Shown here: one piece after another, positions 1-8,230 of the stretch
How positions within the stretch are numbered: position 1 is the first letter of the stretch
Layout of the letters: each line of letters begins with the position of its first letter
From: Natranaeroarchaeum aerophilus
Lineage (GTDB): Archaea > Halobacteriota > Halobacteria > Halobacteriales > Natronoarchaeaceae
Length of the DNA: 64,000 nt
Direction: 5' to 3'
Assembly: GCF_023638055.1 (NCBI RefSeq)
Contig: NZ_JAKRVY010000001.1
Coordinates: 1-64,000 of the forward strand
Position numbers and translations under genes: made by a program
Notes under the pieces: model-generated
What the model was told of the DNA's origin: nothing
Databases searched by the model: none
Seen by the model: only the letters and a program-made list of their open reading frames with translations

Positions 1-129
1 TGCTGCCTCAAGCGTCCGCGGCTGGGTGTCCGGTGCGCCGCCAGCCTGGTCCGTCTCGTGCTGGTGGACCCGGAACCCACTCGAGGACGTCGCGTCCTCG
101 TCGTTCGAGCGAGAGGTTTTGAAACCCAT
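1..129 (-). CDS. eCIS core-domain (DUF4157) protein, N-terminus only (cut by window edge)
   Basis: An open frame of 43 codons begins at an ATG at 127-129 on the minus strand and runs off the left edge. Its translation (MGFKTSRSNDEDA...) is nearly identical to the first 43 residues of the complete DUF4157 protein at 17478-18791, and the upstream sequence including the TATA-like element is duplicated too. I infer a further paralogue of the effector/loading proteins described below, so the eCIS locus continues to the left of this window. Only the disordered N-terminal extension is visible. The metallopeptidase-like core and C-terminal domain lie outside. Confidence 0.75.
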   Translation of the reverse strand, partial: MGFKTSRSNDEDATSSSGFRVHQHETDQAGGAPDTQPRTLEAA

Positions 130-178
130 GTGTTGTGCTTGTCTCTCAATTTTCACGTCAATGCATATAATTATTGGC
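1..178. repeat. Direct repeat copy 1 (partner at 18663-18840)
   Basis: Positions 1-178 match 18663-18840 at a constant offset of 18,662 with no indels and few substitutions, apart from a more variable patch at about 141-162. The repeat covers the N-terminal coding part of a DUF4157 gene, its start codon and its AT-rich upstream element. It may extend further left, outside the window. Confidence 0.85.
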
Positions 179-381
179 TTTTGAGGACGTATACAACGTC
201 GTTGCGGGTTGGATACGTTGCCGTTGTGGTGGCGCTATTGCCCGTCTACGGCGCTCTGGGGATTCCATCATATCGATTGGTCCACGGCCTGGCGAACGTG
301 GTCCGAGAACGAAGCAACTGAACTCGATACGAGACTATCTCCACGATCAACGCTGGTCGCGACACAAATATTCAAAGAGAA

Positions 382-393
382 ACATCTATAATT
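382..393 (+). promoter_or_regulatory. Archaeal TATA-like promoter of the eCIS ATPase gene
   Basis: An AT-rich element (CATCTATAATTC) is centred about 27 nt before the ATG at 416. This is the spacing of an archaeal TATA box giving a leaderless or nearly leaderless transcript. The rest of 179-381 shows no gene I can support. Confidence 0.45.
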
Positions 394-415
394 CTAACTG
401 TAGAAAGAAAGAGAA

Positions 416-2623
416 ATGTCTGACTCCTCGGAAGCTGCCTTTCAGTCGAGTCGAGCGCATCTACTCGTCGAACTCGACCGTATTCGGACGATGGTCGAGG
501 CAGCCGCGACGGTCGAAGACGACGAAGACGAGCCGTCGTCAGCAACACCGCAGGACTCCGGGGAGGAGGAACCGGACGCCAGTCACCACGCGAAGCTGCC
601 ACTCGTGCTTCCCGAGACCGACCGCGAGAGCGTACACGACCTGACCGAAGATATCGAGACGCGCTGTGATGCCACCGACGACGTTACCCTCCGCGTGCGG
701 CGGCTCGCGGACGGCTTCGACCTCTCGCGCCGTGCCCTCGACGTTCTTCTGCTCGCGGTCGCCCCGACGGTCGACGACTCCATCGAAACTACCTACAAAC
801 GACTGCAGGGGGATCAGATGCTCAGTCGACCGACCGTGGGCCTCGTCGAATCTCTGTTCGGGCACACGACCGAAGAGCAACTGGCTGCTGGCGAACTGCT
901 CGCGAGTTCGTCGCCGCTCCGCGCCCACGGACTCGTCAGTCTCGGCGATCCATCCAACACCAACCTGAGCGTCCGTGATCGACCGATCACCGTCGACGAA
1001 CGCATCGTCGAGTATCTCAAAGGCTACGATGGACTCCACCAGGCGCTGGTGAACGGCCTCCAGGACCATCCGCCCGACGTGCTCGAGGAGCCAGTGGCAA
1101 TCGAGGCCCCGGGAACCTCGCTGGACGAACTACTGGTCGACGACGACCTGCGTGACCAGCTTGCGACCATCCGGGACGCCGACGAGCACGGGCGGCGCGT
1201 CTACTTCCACGGGCCCACTGGTTCAGGAATCCATCGCGCCGTCGACGCCTGCAGCGGTAGTACCAGCGACACCTGCCTCCGGGCGGACCTCTCGTCGGTG
1301 CTGGAGGCCGACGCCCTCGACGCCCTCGTCCGCGAAGCCATCCTCCAGAACGTCCCGGTACACCTGGCCGGCGCCGACGTGGCGATCGGCCCACAGCGAC
1401 GCGTCGACACCTCCCTGGAGGCGGTCGTCCGACGCTTCGACGCACTCGACCGGGATCTCTACATTACGGGCACGCGCGAGTGGACGCCAACCGGTTCCAC
1501 GGACGCCCTCGTCGACGCGCTCGTCGAGTTCGACCGACCGACGATCACCCAGCGCCGGGAGTTCTGGCACGACCAGCTGGACCAGCTCGGAATCGAGGCC
1601 GACGCCGAGGCGCTGGCCAGCGCGTTCGACCTGACCCAGGGACAGCTCGAAGCTGCCGTGGCGACCGCACGCGCTCTCGCAGGAGCCGACGAACTCACCG
1701 CCGAACACGTCCGCGCGGGCTGTCGCGCCCAGTCCTCGGACGCCCTCGACGACCTCGCCCAGCACGTCGAACCGACGAAGACGTGGGCAGACATCGAACT
1801 CGAGGAGACGACCGAGCGGCAGTTGCGAACCCTCGAGGCCCACATCACCAGCCGCGGTCGCATCTACGACGACTGGGGCTTTCGCGAGCGCGAGGGCAAC
1901 GCCGGCGTCGTCGCCCTGTTCAAGGGGCTGCCGGGCACCGGCAAGACGATGGCCGCCGAGGTGCTCGCCAGTGCCGTCGGGATGGACATCTACAAGATCG
2001 ACCTCTCGAGCGTCGTCTCGAAGTACATCGGCGAAACCGAGGAGAATCTCGAGCGGATCTTCGAGGCCGCAGAACAGTCCAACACCATCCTGCTGTTCGA
2101 CGAGGCCGACTCCATCTTCGGCGACCGCGCCGAAGTCTCCGACGCGACCGACCGCTACGCCAACGTCGAGGTCAACTACCTCCTCCAGCGGATCGAAACC
2201 TACGACGGCATCGTCGTCCTGACGACCAACTACGCGAAGAACATGGACACCGCCTTCGCCCGCCGGATCACACACTCGATCCACTTCGACCGACCCGATC
2301 CGGACGCGCGGGCCGCCATCTGGGCGGGCGCGTTCCCCGACGAAACGCCCGTCGAGGACCTCGACACGGAGTGGCTCTCCGGATTCGATTTCAGCGGCGG
2401 CGACATCGCCAAGCTCGCCAAACACATCGCCATCGACGCCGCCGAACGAGACGTCGATGCCATCACCCAGCCGCTGGTCGTCCAGTCCATCGAGCAGTAC
2501 AAACGCGACCGCGACGAGCCCATCCGCGAAGACGACTTCGAGCCCTACATCGAGCACCTCGCCGGCGAGACCGAACGCGAACGCAAACGCACGTTGCACG
2601 AGCGACGCCGGGGTGACCGATGA
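416..2623 (+). CDS. eCIS AAA+ ATPase (Afp15/Pvc15-like)
   Basis: 735 residues. This is the AAA+ ATPase that accompanies contractile injection systems and is needed for particle assembly or loading in characterised eCIS. The C-terminal AAA module is canonical: Walker A GLPGTGKT at about residues 505-512, Walker B LLFDEADS near 560, and an LTTNY sensor segment followed by an arginine-rich stretch (AFARRI). A second, degenerate P-loop (HGPTGSG followed by IHR, lacking the Lys-Thr) lies near residue 265, so the first AAA-like module probably does not hydrolyse ATP. The N-terminus is acidic and low complexity. The gene overlaps the next one by 4 nt (ATGA), indicating translational coupling. Assignment to the family is confident; the exact role (assembly, loading or recycling) is inferred. 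Confidence 0.9.
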   Translation: MSDSSEAAFQSSRAHLLVELDRIRTMVEAAATVEDDEDEPSSATPQDSGEEEPDASHHAKLPLVLPETDRESVHDLTEDIETRCDATDDVTLRVRRLADGFDLSRRALDVLLLAVAPTVDDSIETTYKRLQGDQMLSRPTVGLVESLFGHTTEEQLAAGELLASSSPLRAHGLVSLGDPSNTNLSVRDRPITVDERIVEYLKGYDGLHQALVNGLQDHPPDVLEEPVAIEAPGTSLDELLVDDDLRDQLATIRDADEHGRRVYFHGPTGSGIHRAVDACSGSTSDTCLRADLSSVLEADALDALVREAILQNVPVHLAGADVAIGPQRRVDTSLEAVVRRFDALDRDLYITGTREWTPTGSTDALVDALVEFDRPTITQRREFWHDQLDQLGIEADAEALASAFDLTQGQLEAAVATARALAGADELTAEHVRAGCRAQSSDALDDLAQHVEPTKTWADIELEETTERQLRTLEAHITSRGRIYDDWGFREREGNAGVVALFKGLPGTGKTMAAEVLASAVGMDIYKIDLSSVVSKYIGETEENLERIFEAAEQSNTILLFDEADSIFGDRAEVSDATDRYANVEVNYLLQRIETYDGIVVLTTNYAKNMDTAFARRITHSIHFDRPDPDARAAIWAGAFPDETPVEDLDTEWLSGFDFSGGDIAKLAKHIAIDAAERDVDAITQPLVVQSIEQYKRDRDEPIREDDFEPYIEHLAGETERERKRTLHERRRGDR

Positions 2624-3246
2624 CCTTCGCCGCCATCACCGACGTCAGCACGTTGCTGGTCGACGTGCTCCGCGAGCGTGCGGACCCGGAGTGGCATCCC
2701 ATCGATCCCGACGCGATCGCCGTCGCCGCACCGGACGAGGTCGACGACCTGTCGAACGTCCAGCTGTTGGTCTACCCCTATCGCGTGGAGCAGGACAACA
2801 GCGCCGGCTCCGTCTCTCCCACGATCGAGGACACGACTCGTTTCGATCCGCCGCTGGCCGTGAGCGTTCGCTACCTCGTGGTGCCCCAGCACTCCGGCGA
2901 CGGGGGCGATGGCTCCACGGGAAGCGATGGGGTCACGATGGCCGACAGGACGGACACGCTCGGCGCCACGCTCCAGCTCTTTCACGATATCGGCCAGATC
3001 GATCCGGCCGAGGCGTCCACCCCGCTCCGGCAGGATGCACCGTTGACCGTCCGGATCGTCGACGAGCCGCTCGAGGACCTGTTCTCGCTGTGGTCACAGC
3101 TCGGCGACGTCTCCTACCAGCCGGCGGCGACGATCGAGGTCTCGCCCGTCCTGATCCCGTCGCTGAACGAGGAGACGTTCACGCGGGTCGAAGAACGAGA
3201 AACGGACGTCGGCCGACACGCGCCGGGGGACGACGAGGACGAGTGA
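2620..3246 (+). CDS. DUF4255 (Pvc16 N-terminal) family protein, tube/sheath terminator
   Basis: 208 residues. It matches the DUF4255/Pvc16_N family in overall pattern: an N-terminal ITDVSTLLVDVLRE-like helix, a central segment reading PPLAVSVRYLVVP, then a helical LGATLQLFHD segment. In Afp and PVC particles the corresponding protein caps the distal end of tube and sheath. It follows the ATPase with a 4-nt overlap, the usual eCIS pairing. Its stop codon lies 7 nt from the stop of the convergent tube gene. The C-terminus is charged and likely flexible. Confidence 0.82.
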   Translation: MTFAAITDVSTLLVDVLRERADPEWHPIDPDAIAVAAPDEVDDLSNVQLLVYPYRVEQDNSAGSVSPTIEDTTRFDPPLAVSVRYLVVPQHSGDGGDGSTGSDGVTMADRTDTLGATLQLFHDIGQIDPAEASTPLRQDAPLTVRIVDEPLEDLFSLWSQLGDVSYQPAATIEVSPVLIPSLNEETFTRVEERETDVGRHAPGDDEDE

Positions 3247-3253
3247 GCCGGGA

Positions 3254-3706
3254 CTACTCGGGGAGCCCGGAGATCGTCTCGAACCGCTCGTAGGTCAGCT
3301 CGATCGTCTCGATGGCCATCCGCCGGTCGGCGCTGATGAGGTCCGGGCCCTGCCACCGCGTCGGGAAGGCGTCGGTGAACTCCCAGCCCCAGACGCTCTC
3401 GCCCTGGAAGTCCTCCTTGAGCGTGATCACGACGTCCTTGCGAACGATCTGACCGCTCATGACGTCCTGGATCCAGCGCCAGAAGGAGGCGTCCTCGGTC
3501 ATCCCCCGCTGGAGGACCAGGTTCGCGTGGGAGAACGTCCCCGGAAGCGAGTGGACGTGGTCGTTCACGCCGCCCTCCTGGTAGGGAATCGTCTCGAGCT
3601 GCATCGTGAGCCCGGATACTTCCGAAAAGCCCGCGACGGGCTCGTCGTCGATCTGCACCTCGAAGTTGAACTGTGAGTACGGCGATTGGGTATCGGATTG
3701 TGACAT
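3254..3706 (-). CDS. Tail tube protein (gp19/Afp1/Afp5-like), second copy
   Basis: 150 residues with typical features of contractile-tail tube proteins: an N-terminal FNFEVQIDDEPVAGFSEVSGL segment, a central YQEGG segment followed by a histidine-rich loop, and the LVLQRGMTEDASFWRWI motif with a W-V-F ending near the C-terminus. It forms the inner tube or a baseplate-proximal ring. It is the last gene of the minus-strand sheath/tube operon and is paralogous to 4678-5130. Two tube paralogues are usual in eCIS, one being a specialised initiator ring. Confidence 0.9.
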   Translation of the reverse strand: MSQSDTQSPYSQFNFEVQIDDEPVAGFSEVSGLTMQLETIPYQEGGVNDHVHSLPGTFSHANLVLQRGMTEDASFWRWIQDVMSGQIVRKDVVITLKEDFQGESVWGWEFTDAFPTRWQGPDLISADRRMAIETIELTYERFETISGLPE

Positions 3707-3745
3707 CTGTCGTGCGTGCTGGGTTGATAGGTTCGGTCGTCGTCC

Positions 3746-3988
3746 TTACACGTCCTCGAGCGAGTTCTGGATCACGCCGTCCCCACCCAGAATGCTGCCG
3801 GTGTCAGGGTCGGGGTCGGCGGTGTCCTCGCCTCCGTTCATGCGGTCGTTGATCGCGCTGACCTCCTCACACCACCGGTGACGTTCCCAGTGGGGCATCC
3901 CGAGAGCCTCGTCGCGGCTCCAGCCGAAGTGATAGGCGACGAACGCGACCTCCTCGAAGAGCGTCTCGCGATCGTAGAGGCTGATCAC
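3746..3988 (-). CDS. Small eCIS-associated protein (DUF6760-like)
   Basis: 80 residues. The region FEEVAFVAYHFGWSRDEAL followed by MPHWERHRW resembles the small proteins (DUF6760 / phage gpE-like) that accompany tube genes in many bacterial eCIS and contractile phages. Its start overlaps the end of the upstream tail-assembly gene by 4 nt, the arrangement seen for phage tail-assembly chaperone pairs. A role in tube or tape-measure chaperoning is inferred from that position. The C-terminus (residues ~50-80) is acidic and glycine-rich. Confidence 0.65.
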   Translation of the reverse strand: MISLYDRETLFEEVAFVAYHFGWSRDEALGMPHWERHRWCEEVSAINDRMNGGEDTADPDPDTGSILGGDGVIQNSLEDV

Positions 3989-4515
3989 TCGGCGGAATTT
4001 CCCGCGGGAACATCACCCGTTGCTTCCTGGTCGTCTGCCGACTCCGGTGGTTCGGAACGATCCCCGGCCGGATTGAACTCGCCGCCGATCGCTCCGTCCT
4101 CACCGGCATCTAGCGCCACGGCATCATCGTCCTCCGGACGCAGCGGGGCACCCGATGCAACGTCCACGTCGAACAGCTGCCCACACTCCGGACAGCCGGA
4201 TTCGACGACGTTTCGTCCGGTGTTGTTGATTCGTTCGTACATGGCCTGCAGATACTCGAGATCGGCCACGAACAGGTTCTCGATGACGGACCTATCGACC
4301 GTCTCGAGCGTGCCTAGATCCGTGACGACCCGTGCGAGTAGTGTGATTGTCAGGTACGACTGGTTCGACTGCACTTTCGGATCCTGTAACGGCTGGATCT
4401 CGTCTGCCGCCGTCGCCAGTCGCATACGACCCTCCTTGTGCATGGTCCCGTCGTCTTCGACGAACCCACGCGGGAGGGTGAATTCGAACTCTGTTTGCAG
4501 TGCCTGATCGGTCAT
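3985..4515 (-). CDS. Tail assembly / T4 baseplate-like chaperone protein
   Basis: 176 residues. The N-terminal half (LPRGFVEDDGTMHKEGRMRL, AADEI, then a helical SYLTITLLARVVTDLG) matches the short proteins annotated as phage tail assembly or T4-type baseplate protein in bacterial eCIS loci. A CPECG motif near residue 115 could bind metal with partners outside the protein. The last 60 residues are acidic and low complexity, consistent with a haloarchaeal tail. It overlaps the genes on both sides by 4 nt, so it is translated as part of the sheath/tube operon. Confidence 0.7.
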   Translation of the reverse strand: MTDQALQTEFEFTLPRGFVEDDGTMHKEGRMRLATAADEIQPLQDPKVQSNQSYLTITLLARVVTDLGTLETVDRSVIENLFVADLEYLQAMYERINNTGRNVVESGCPECGQLFDVDVASGAPLRPEDDDAVALDAGEDGAIGGEFNPAGDRSEPPESADDQEATGDVPAGNSAE

Positions 4516-4673
4516 TGGTTAGAGCAATTCACGTACGTAACTGAAACGCTGTCCACGGGAGCGGCGCTGCGGCCGACGTGGAGGTAGCCCTCGCTGTCGA
4601 GCCGCCAGTGGTCGCCATAGCGAGTTCGTTCGAGCGAGTAGGTGTGCTCGCCCGAAGCGGGATCGTTGCTCAT
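4512..4673 (-). CDS. Small eCIS operon protein of unknown function
   Basis: 53 residues. I choose the ATG at 4671-4673 because it lies 4 nt after the tube-gene stop; a longer reading would run into the tube gene. It reads through to a 4-nt overlap with the next gene, which supports translation. The sequence (RYGDHWRLDSEGYLHVG...VSVTYVNCSNQ) looks like one small beta-rich domain. I do not recognise a family. The position between tube and assembly chaperone suggests a tail accessory role. Confidence 0.55.
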   Translation of the reverse strand: MSNDPASGEHTYSLERTRYGDHWRLDSEGYLHVGRSAAPVDSVSVTYVNCSNQ

Positions 4674-4677
4674 GTGA

Positions 4678-5130
4678 TTAGACCGACTTGCGCTCCATCT
4701 CCTCGAACTCGACGGTGTACGTCTCGACTGCGATGGCCTCGGCACCGCCACCAGCCTGCGCATTCAGCGTCGGCGCCTCGTACTCGCGGATCCAGGCATT
4801 GCTGAACTCATAGCGAAGCTTGGATTCGCCGGACATGTCCTTGAGCACGACGGCAATCTCCTTACGCGCTTCCTCTTCGTCGCCTTCTTTAACGGCTTTG
4901 TGCCAGTTGTCGAGTTGTTCGTTCTTCTCGTCGGCACCGCGTGCCAGCTGCAGCGGAGAGTAGTGGACATCACCGAACAGCTTTCGGTTGTGTTTGGTGT
5001 CGTCACCTTCGCGGTAGTCGTACTCGTCGACCTCTTGTGACGGTAACTTCACCTCGAGGAAGCCTGGTACGTCGACGCCGTCGAGCTCTACTTTGAATTC
5101 GGTGCTTCCGAGGGGTCCATGTTCAGACAT
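4678..5130 (-). CDS. Tail tube protein (gp19/Afp1-like), first copy
   Basis: 150 residues. An N-terminal LGSTEFKVELDGVDVPGFLEV strand pair, a central KLFGDVHYSPLQLARG motif and a C-terminal ETYTVEFEEM strand match the gp19/Hcp-like tube fold. It lies directly downstream of the sheath gene, the standard position for the main tube subunit, and is the likelier of the two tube paralogues to form the main inner tube. The 54-nt gap to the sheath gene is very AT-rich on the coding strand and may contain an internal promoter or an A-rich translation enhancer. Confidence 0.9.
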   Translation of the reverse strand: MSEHGPLGSTEFKVELDGVDVPGFLEVKLPSQEVDEYDYREGDDTKHNRKLFGDVHYSPLQLARGADEKNEQLDNWHKAVKEGDEEEARKEIAVVLKDMSGESKLRYEFSNAWIREYEAPTLNAQAGGGAEAIAVETYTVEFEEMERKSV

Positions 5131-5184
5131 GATTTTATGTTTTTATTTGTTGTTTGAAGTTGTTTTTCAGTCGGTGCAAGTAAG

Positions 5185-6918
5185 CTACGCATCCCCAGTG
5201 TCTTGAGCTATTCGGAAGATCACGAACTCGGCGGGCTTGACCGGGGCGATTCCGATCTCGATGATCAGGCGTCCGTTGTCTATATCGTCCTGAGTCATCG
5301 TGTCCTCGCCACAGCGGACGAAGAACGCCTCGTCCTGGGTCGATCCCTGTAGCCCACCGTTGCGCCAGACGGTCTTCAGGAAGTTCTCCGTCGACTGGCG
5401 GATGCGCGCCCACAGATCCTTATCGTTTGGCTCGAAGACGGCCCACTGCGTGCCCTCCTCGAGAGACTGCTCGATGTACAGGAACAGTCGCCGAACGTTG
5501 ATGTACTTCCACTCGGGGTCGCTCGAACAGGTCCGAGCACCCCAGACGCGGGTCCCGCGACCCTGGAAGCTGCGCAGACAGTTGATCCCCTTCGGGTTGA
5601 GAATATCCTGTTCGCCCTTGGTGAGGGTGCGCTGTAGTCCCTGAATGCCGCGAATGACTTCGTTCGCGGGCGCTTTGTGCACGCCGTGGTCGATGTCGCT
5701 CCGCGAGTAGATCCCCGCGATGTGTCCGCCCGGCGGCGCGAGCTTCTCCCGGTTGGTCACTGGATCCAGAACCTCGACCCAGGGATAGTAGTACGCTGCG
5801 TACGACGAGTCGACGGGCGTTTCCATCTCCTGGGTCGGACCAGGGTTCTGTGGCGCTTGCAGGATGGCGAATCGATCGCCCATGTTCTCACAGTGTGCGA
5901 CGAGTGAGTCCGTCAACCCGGTCACGTCGTTTTCGTCCGGGGCACAGACGAGCGAGACCTCGTCGATGGCTTCGAAGGCCGCGAGACCGGTACGCATCCC
6001 GGGTTTGTCGACACCTTCGTAGTCGCTCAGGGACACCTCGTCGTCGGTGTCCGTCTTCTCCGAGGGGTCCGTGACGATCTCGAGGTCGATCTCCTGCTCA
6101 CCGTCTCTGATCTCCTCGAGTTCGTCGATGAACTCCTCGGAGTCGGGGTCGGCATCGATGTCGATCGGCTCGGCGATATCGGCGAGTTCGTCCTTGCCGA
6201 GCTCCTCGAGGTTCTCCGGAATGTGAAGGACCTCTTTTTCGACGGCGCCACCGTCGGGCAAGAGGACGCCACCATCCGTCATCACCTCGTGGTTGTCTCG
6301 GCTCAACCAGACCAGCCCGTTCGTGGGGCGGCCGTCGTCGAGATACTCGACGTTGACCAGCACTGAACTCGAGAGCTGCTTCTCGTAGAAGTGACTGGAC
6401 TGGGGGTCAGCCGTGAGCCCCTCGTACACCTCTTCGACGTCCGGCGACGGTTCCGGACGATCCGAATCGGGATCCATGACGTCGGCGCGATCGCACGACC
6501 AGTATCGGACGATCATGTCGAACTGGTCGGGATGCTGGGCGTCGCGGACGATGACCGCGACGTTCGAGCCCCAGTCCCCGGGACCGTTGGCCTCGAGTTC
6601 GAGAACCTCGGTCTTGTCCTCGTCGACGAGCGTCCGCGTCGCCACGTCGTTCGGGTCGGCGGCTGTCACGCGCGCGACGTAACATTTGCTACCGCCGTTT
6701 TTGAAGAACCCGTCGACGGCGACGTCAAGGACCGAGCCTTTCGGACTCGAACCGTAGATGCGCTCGAATTCGGTGTAACTGGTGACGAGTTGCGGTTCGA
6801 CCGGCCCCCGGACCGTTTCGCCCAGAAAGCCAGCGACACTCGTGCTGACGCCTTCAACTGATTTACTGCCGGTGCTTTGCTCCTCTACGTAGACACCGGG
6901 TGCCTGATATTCCGGCAT
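5185..6918 (-). CDS. Contractile tail sheath protein (Afp2/3/4-like)
   Basis: 577 residues. The start MPEYQAPGVYVEE is the classic sheath N-terminus that hooks neighbouring subunits. The C-terminal segment contains NVRRLFLYIEQSLEEGTQWAVFEPND, TENFL, GEDTMT and RLIIEIGIAPVKPAEFVIF, the conserved sheath core. The middle (about residues 120-320) is a long acidic, variable insertion exposed in other sheaths. Contraction of this protein drives the tube into the target. A GGAGG ribosome-binding site at 6925-6929, 6 nt before the ATG, supports the start. Only one sheath gene is visible here, whereas Afp and PVC have two or three. Confidence 0.95.
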   Translation of the reverse strand: MPEYQAPGVYVEEQSTGSKSVEGVSTSVAGFLGETVRGPVEPQLVTSYTEFERIYGSSPKGSVLDVAVDGFFKNGGSKCYVARVTAADPNDVATRTLVDEDKTEVLELEANGPGDWGSNVAVIVRDAQHPDQFDMIVRYWSCDRADVMDPDSDRPEPSPDVEEVYEGLTADPQSSHFYEKQLSSSVLVNVEYLDDGRPTNGLVWLSRDNHEVMTDGGVLLPDGGAVEKEVLHIPENLEELGKDELADIAEPIDIDADPDSEEFIDELEEIRDGEQEIDLEIVTDPSEKTDTDDEVSLSDYEGVDKPGMRTGLAAFEAIDEVSLVCAPDENDVTGLTDSLVAHCENMGDRFAILQAPQNPGPTQEMETPVDSSYAAYYYPWVEVLDPVTNREKLAPPGGHIAGIYSRSDIDHGVHKAPANEVIRGIQGLQRTLTKGEQDILNPKGINCLRSFQGRGTRVWGARTCSSDPEWKYINVRRLFLYIEQSLEEGTQWAVFEPNDKDLWARIRQSTENFLKTVWRNGGLQGSTQDEAFFVRCGEDTMTQDDIDNGRLIIEIGIAPVKPAEFVIFRIAQDTGDA

Positions 6919-6924
6919 TTATTT

Positions 6925-6929
6925 CCTCC
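6925..6929 (-). promoter_or_regulatory. Strong Shine-Dalgarno of the sheath gene
   Basis: GGAGG on the minus strand, 6 nt before the sheath ATG. A leadered transcript with strong ribosome binding fits a protein needed in many copies per particle. AT-rich sequence at about 6955-6990 upstream could hold the promoter. Confidence 0.6.
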
Positions 6930-7059
6930 GTTATTCTCCTCATTACATGCCTATGCTGGTTACCTATTATGTGTTATGGTTCGAAAATTATGAGGGGCAG
7001 GTACATTGATTCGTCGTGGGCGCGGTGCGCGGCCGGAATCTATCCGCAGACGGTCGCTT

Positions 7060-7188
7060 TCCGGTGGTTTGATAGGTTCGCGACCAGCGGTTCCTCGCCC
7101 GGAAAGCCCAGGCGACCATCGCGTCGGCCTCGCGTTCCAGTTGTGGATCCGGACTGATCTCCATGGCCACCTCGGCCTTGGGCATCAT
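7060..7188 (-). pseudogene. Frameshifted DUF4157 fragment
   Basis: Reading the minus strand from 7188 gives MMPKAEVAMEISPDPQLERE and an A-D-A-M continuation, matching the segment just after the HExxH site of the intact DUF4157 proteins. Homology then continues only after a frame change (FPGEEPLVANLSN against SGEEPLVVNRMG in the paralogues). No start, no metallopeptidase site and no C-terminal domain are present. It lies downstream of the last ~320-residue partner gene and looks like the decayed remnant of a sixth cassette. Confidence 0.75.
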
Positions 7189-7286
7189 ATCCTGCTCGCT
7201 TCGCTCGCAGGATCGACCGCAGGCGGTGGTGGGCGGTGTGTCCGTGAGCGCAGAAGCGCTCGCTGGGGAGGGAGAGGAAGTGGGGT

Positions 7287-8228
7287 TCACTGTTCGAGGT
7301 GCGTGCCGAGTTTTGGGAGCCGGTACCCCTCGACGGGCGAATCAGTGTAGTGGACGGGCTCGTAGCAACCGAGATGTTCGCTACGGACAGTCTGGCGGTA
7401 CTTGCCCAGTCCGAGCACACGAACGCCTTCAGGTGGTTCCAGGCCCATACGGAGATAGCAGTCCCGGACCTGGCAGAGCAGGTGATGGACCACGAGCGTC
7501 TGGAACCCCTCGGGCGGAAGGTACTCCTTCCAGGGCGGATCGATCGGCGACAGCTCGAGGCGAGCATCCGGTGAGACGTGATCGGGATAGAAGGGAGGAT
7601 TCTCGACTTCGTCGGTGTGTGTCTGGTAGAGCGTGCCCAGCTCGGACGTATTGACGATAGAGAAGTCCGCAAGATCGAGCGACTCGACCGCATCACCGAG
7701 CTGGTCGAACAGTGCGCCCGGATCAGTCTCCTCCGCCAGCGACTGTTCCAGCGCCTCACACTCCTCGGTCGTCAACACGTCCACCAGATCGACGTCCAGC
7801 GAAACGTACTGCAAGTACACCGAGAGACCATCGGCCTTCTCCTCGACCGGCTCGACCACTGGCTCGACGTCGTCTTCGACCGTGCTCCGGAACTGCTGGT
7901 AGTACGCTCCGAAGTGCTCCTCGAACTCCTCCTGGGTGAGTCGATCGATCACTCCCGCCGTGAGCAGGATCGACTCCGGAATTTCCCACGCATCGAGCGT
8001 CTGGTACCCGCGTTCGCGGTAGACGTGATACCGCGCGAATCGGCGTGCCTGCGCATTGTGTTCGTTTTCGTTGTCGGTGCGGTTTGCGGCCTTGTCAGCA
8101 TAGGCGTCGCATTGATGGAACTTGATTTCACCTTCAAAGTTCATCCCAACATGGTGCTCGGCCCCATTATTATCGACAATATCGACACCCAGCCCTTTGT
8201 CATCTTCTCCGACAATTTCAGCTTGCAT
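7287..8228 (-). CDS. Cassette partner protein 1, unrecognised ~320-aa family (class A)
   Basis: 313 residues. I do not recognise the family, but four paralogues follow at 8792, 12510, 14500 and 16492. Conserved features are an N-terminal DNNGAEHHV beta segment, an RT-x(2)-EN-x(3)-N-x-QAR-x-[FY]A block ending VYRERGY at about residues 50-75, a central acidic part, and the C-terminal VHHLLCQVRDCYLRMGLEPP at about residues 242-261. The H-H-x-x-C-Q-x-R-D-C residues could be a catalytic or metal site. The class A tail reads RVLGLGKYRQTVRSEHL and is shared with the partner at 14500. The gene starts 2 nt after the stop of the truncated DUF4157 gene, so the two are co-expressed. Co-effector, toxin, chaperone and immunity protein are all possible. 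Confidence 0.7.
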   Translation of the reverse strand: MQAEIVGEDDKGLGVDIVDNNGAEHHVGMNFEGEIKFHQCDAYADKAANRTDNENEHNAQARRFARYHVYRERGYQTLDAWEIPESILLTAGVIDRLTQEEFEEHFGAYYQQFRSTVEDDVEPVVEPVEEKADGLSVYLQYVSLDVDLVDVLTTEECEALEQSLAEETDPGALFDQLGDAVESLDLADFSIVNTSELGTLYQTHTDEVENPPFYPDHVSPDARLELSPIDPPWKEYLPPEGFQTLVVHHLLCQVRDCYLRMGLEPPEGVRVLGLGKYRQTVRSEHLGCYEPVHYTDSPVEGYRLPKLGTHLEQ

Positions 8229-8230
8229 TT

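Noticed and set aside
1223-2599. 458-codon open frame antisense to the eCIS ATPase
   Set aside because: It is a high-GC mirror frame of a clearly real gene. The translation has Val/Gly/Asp bias with no motif.
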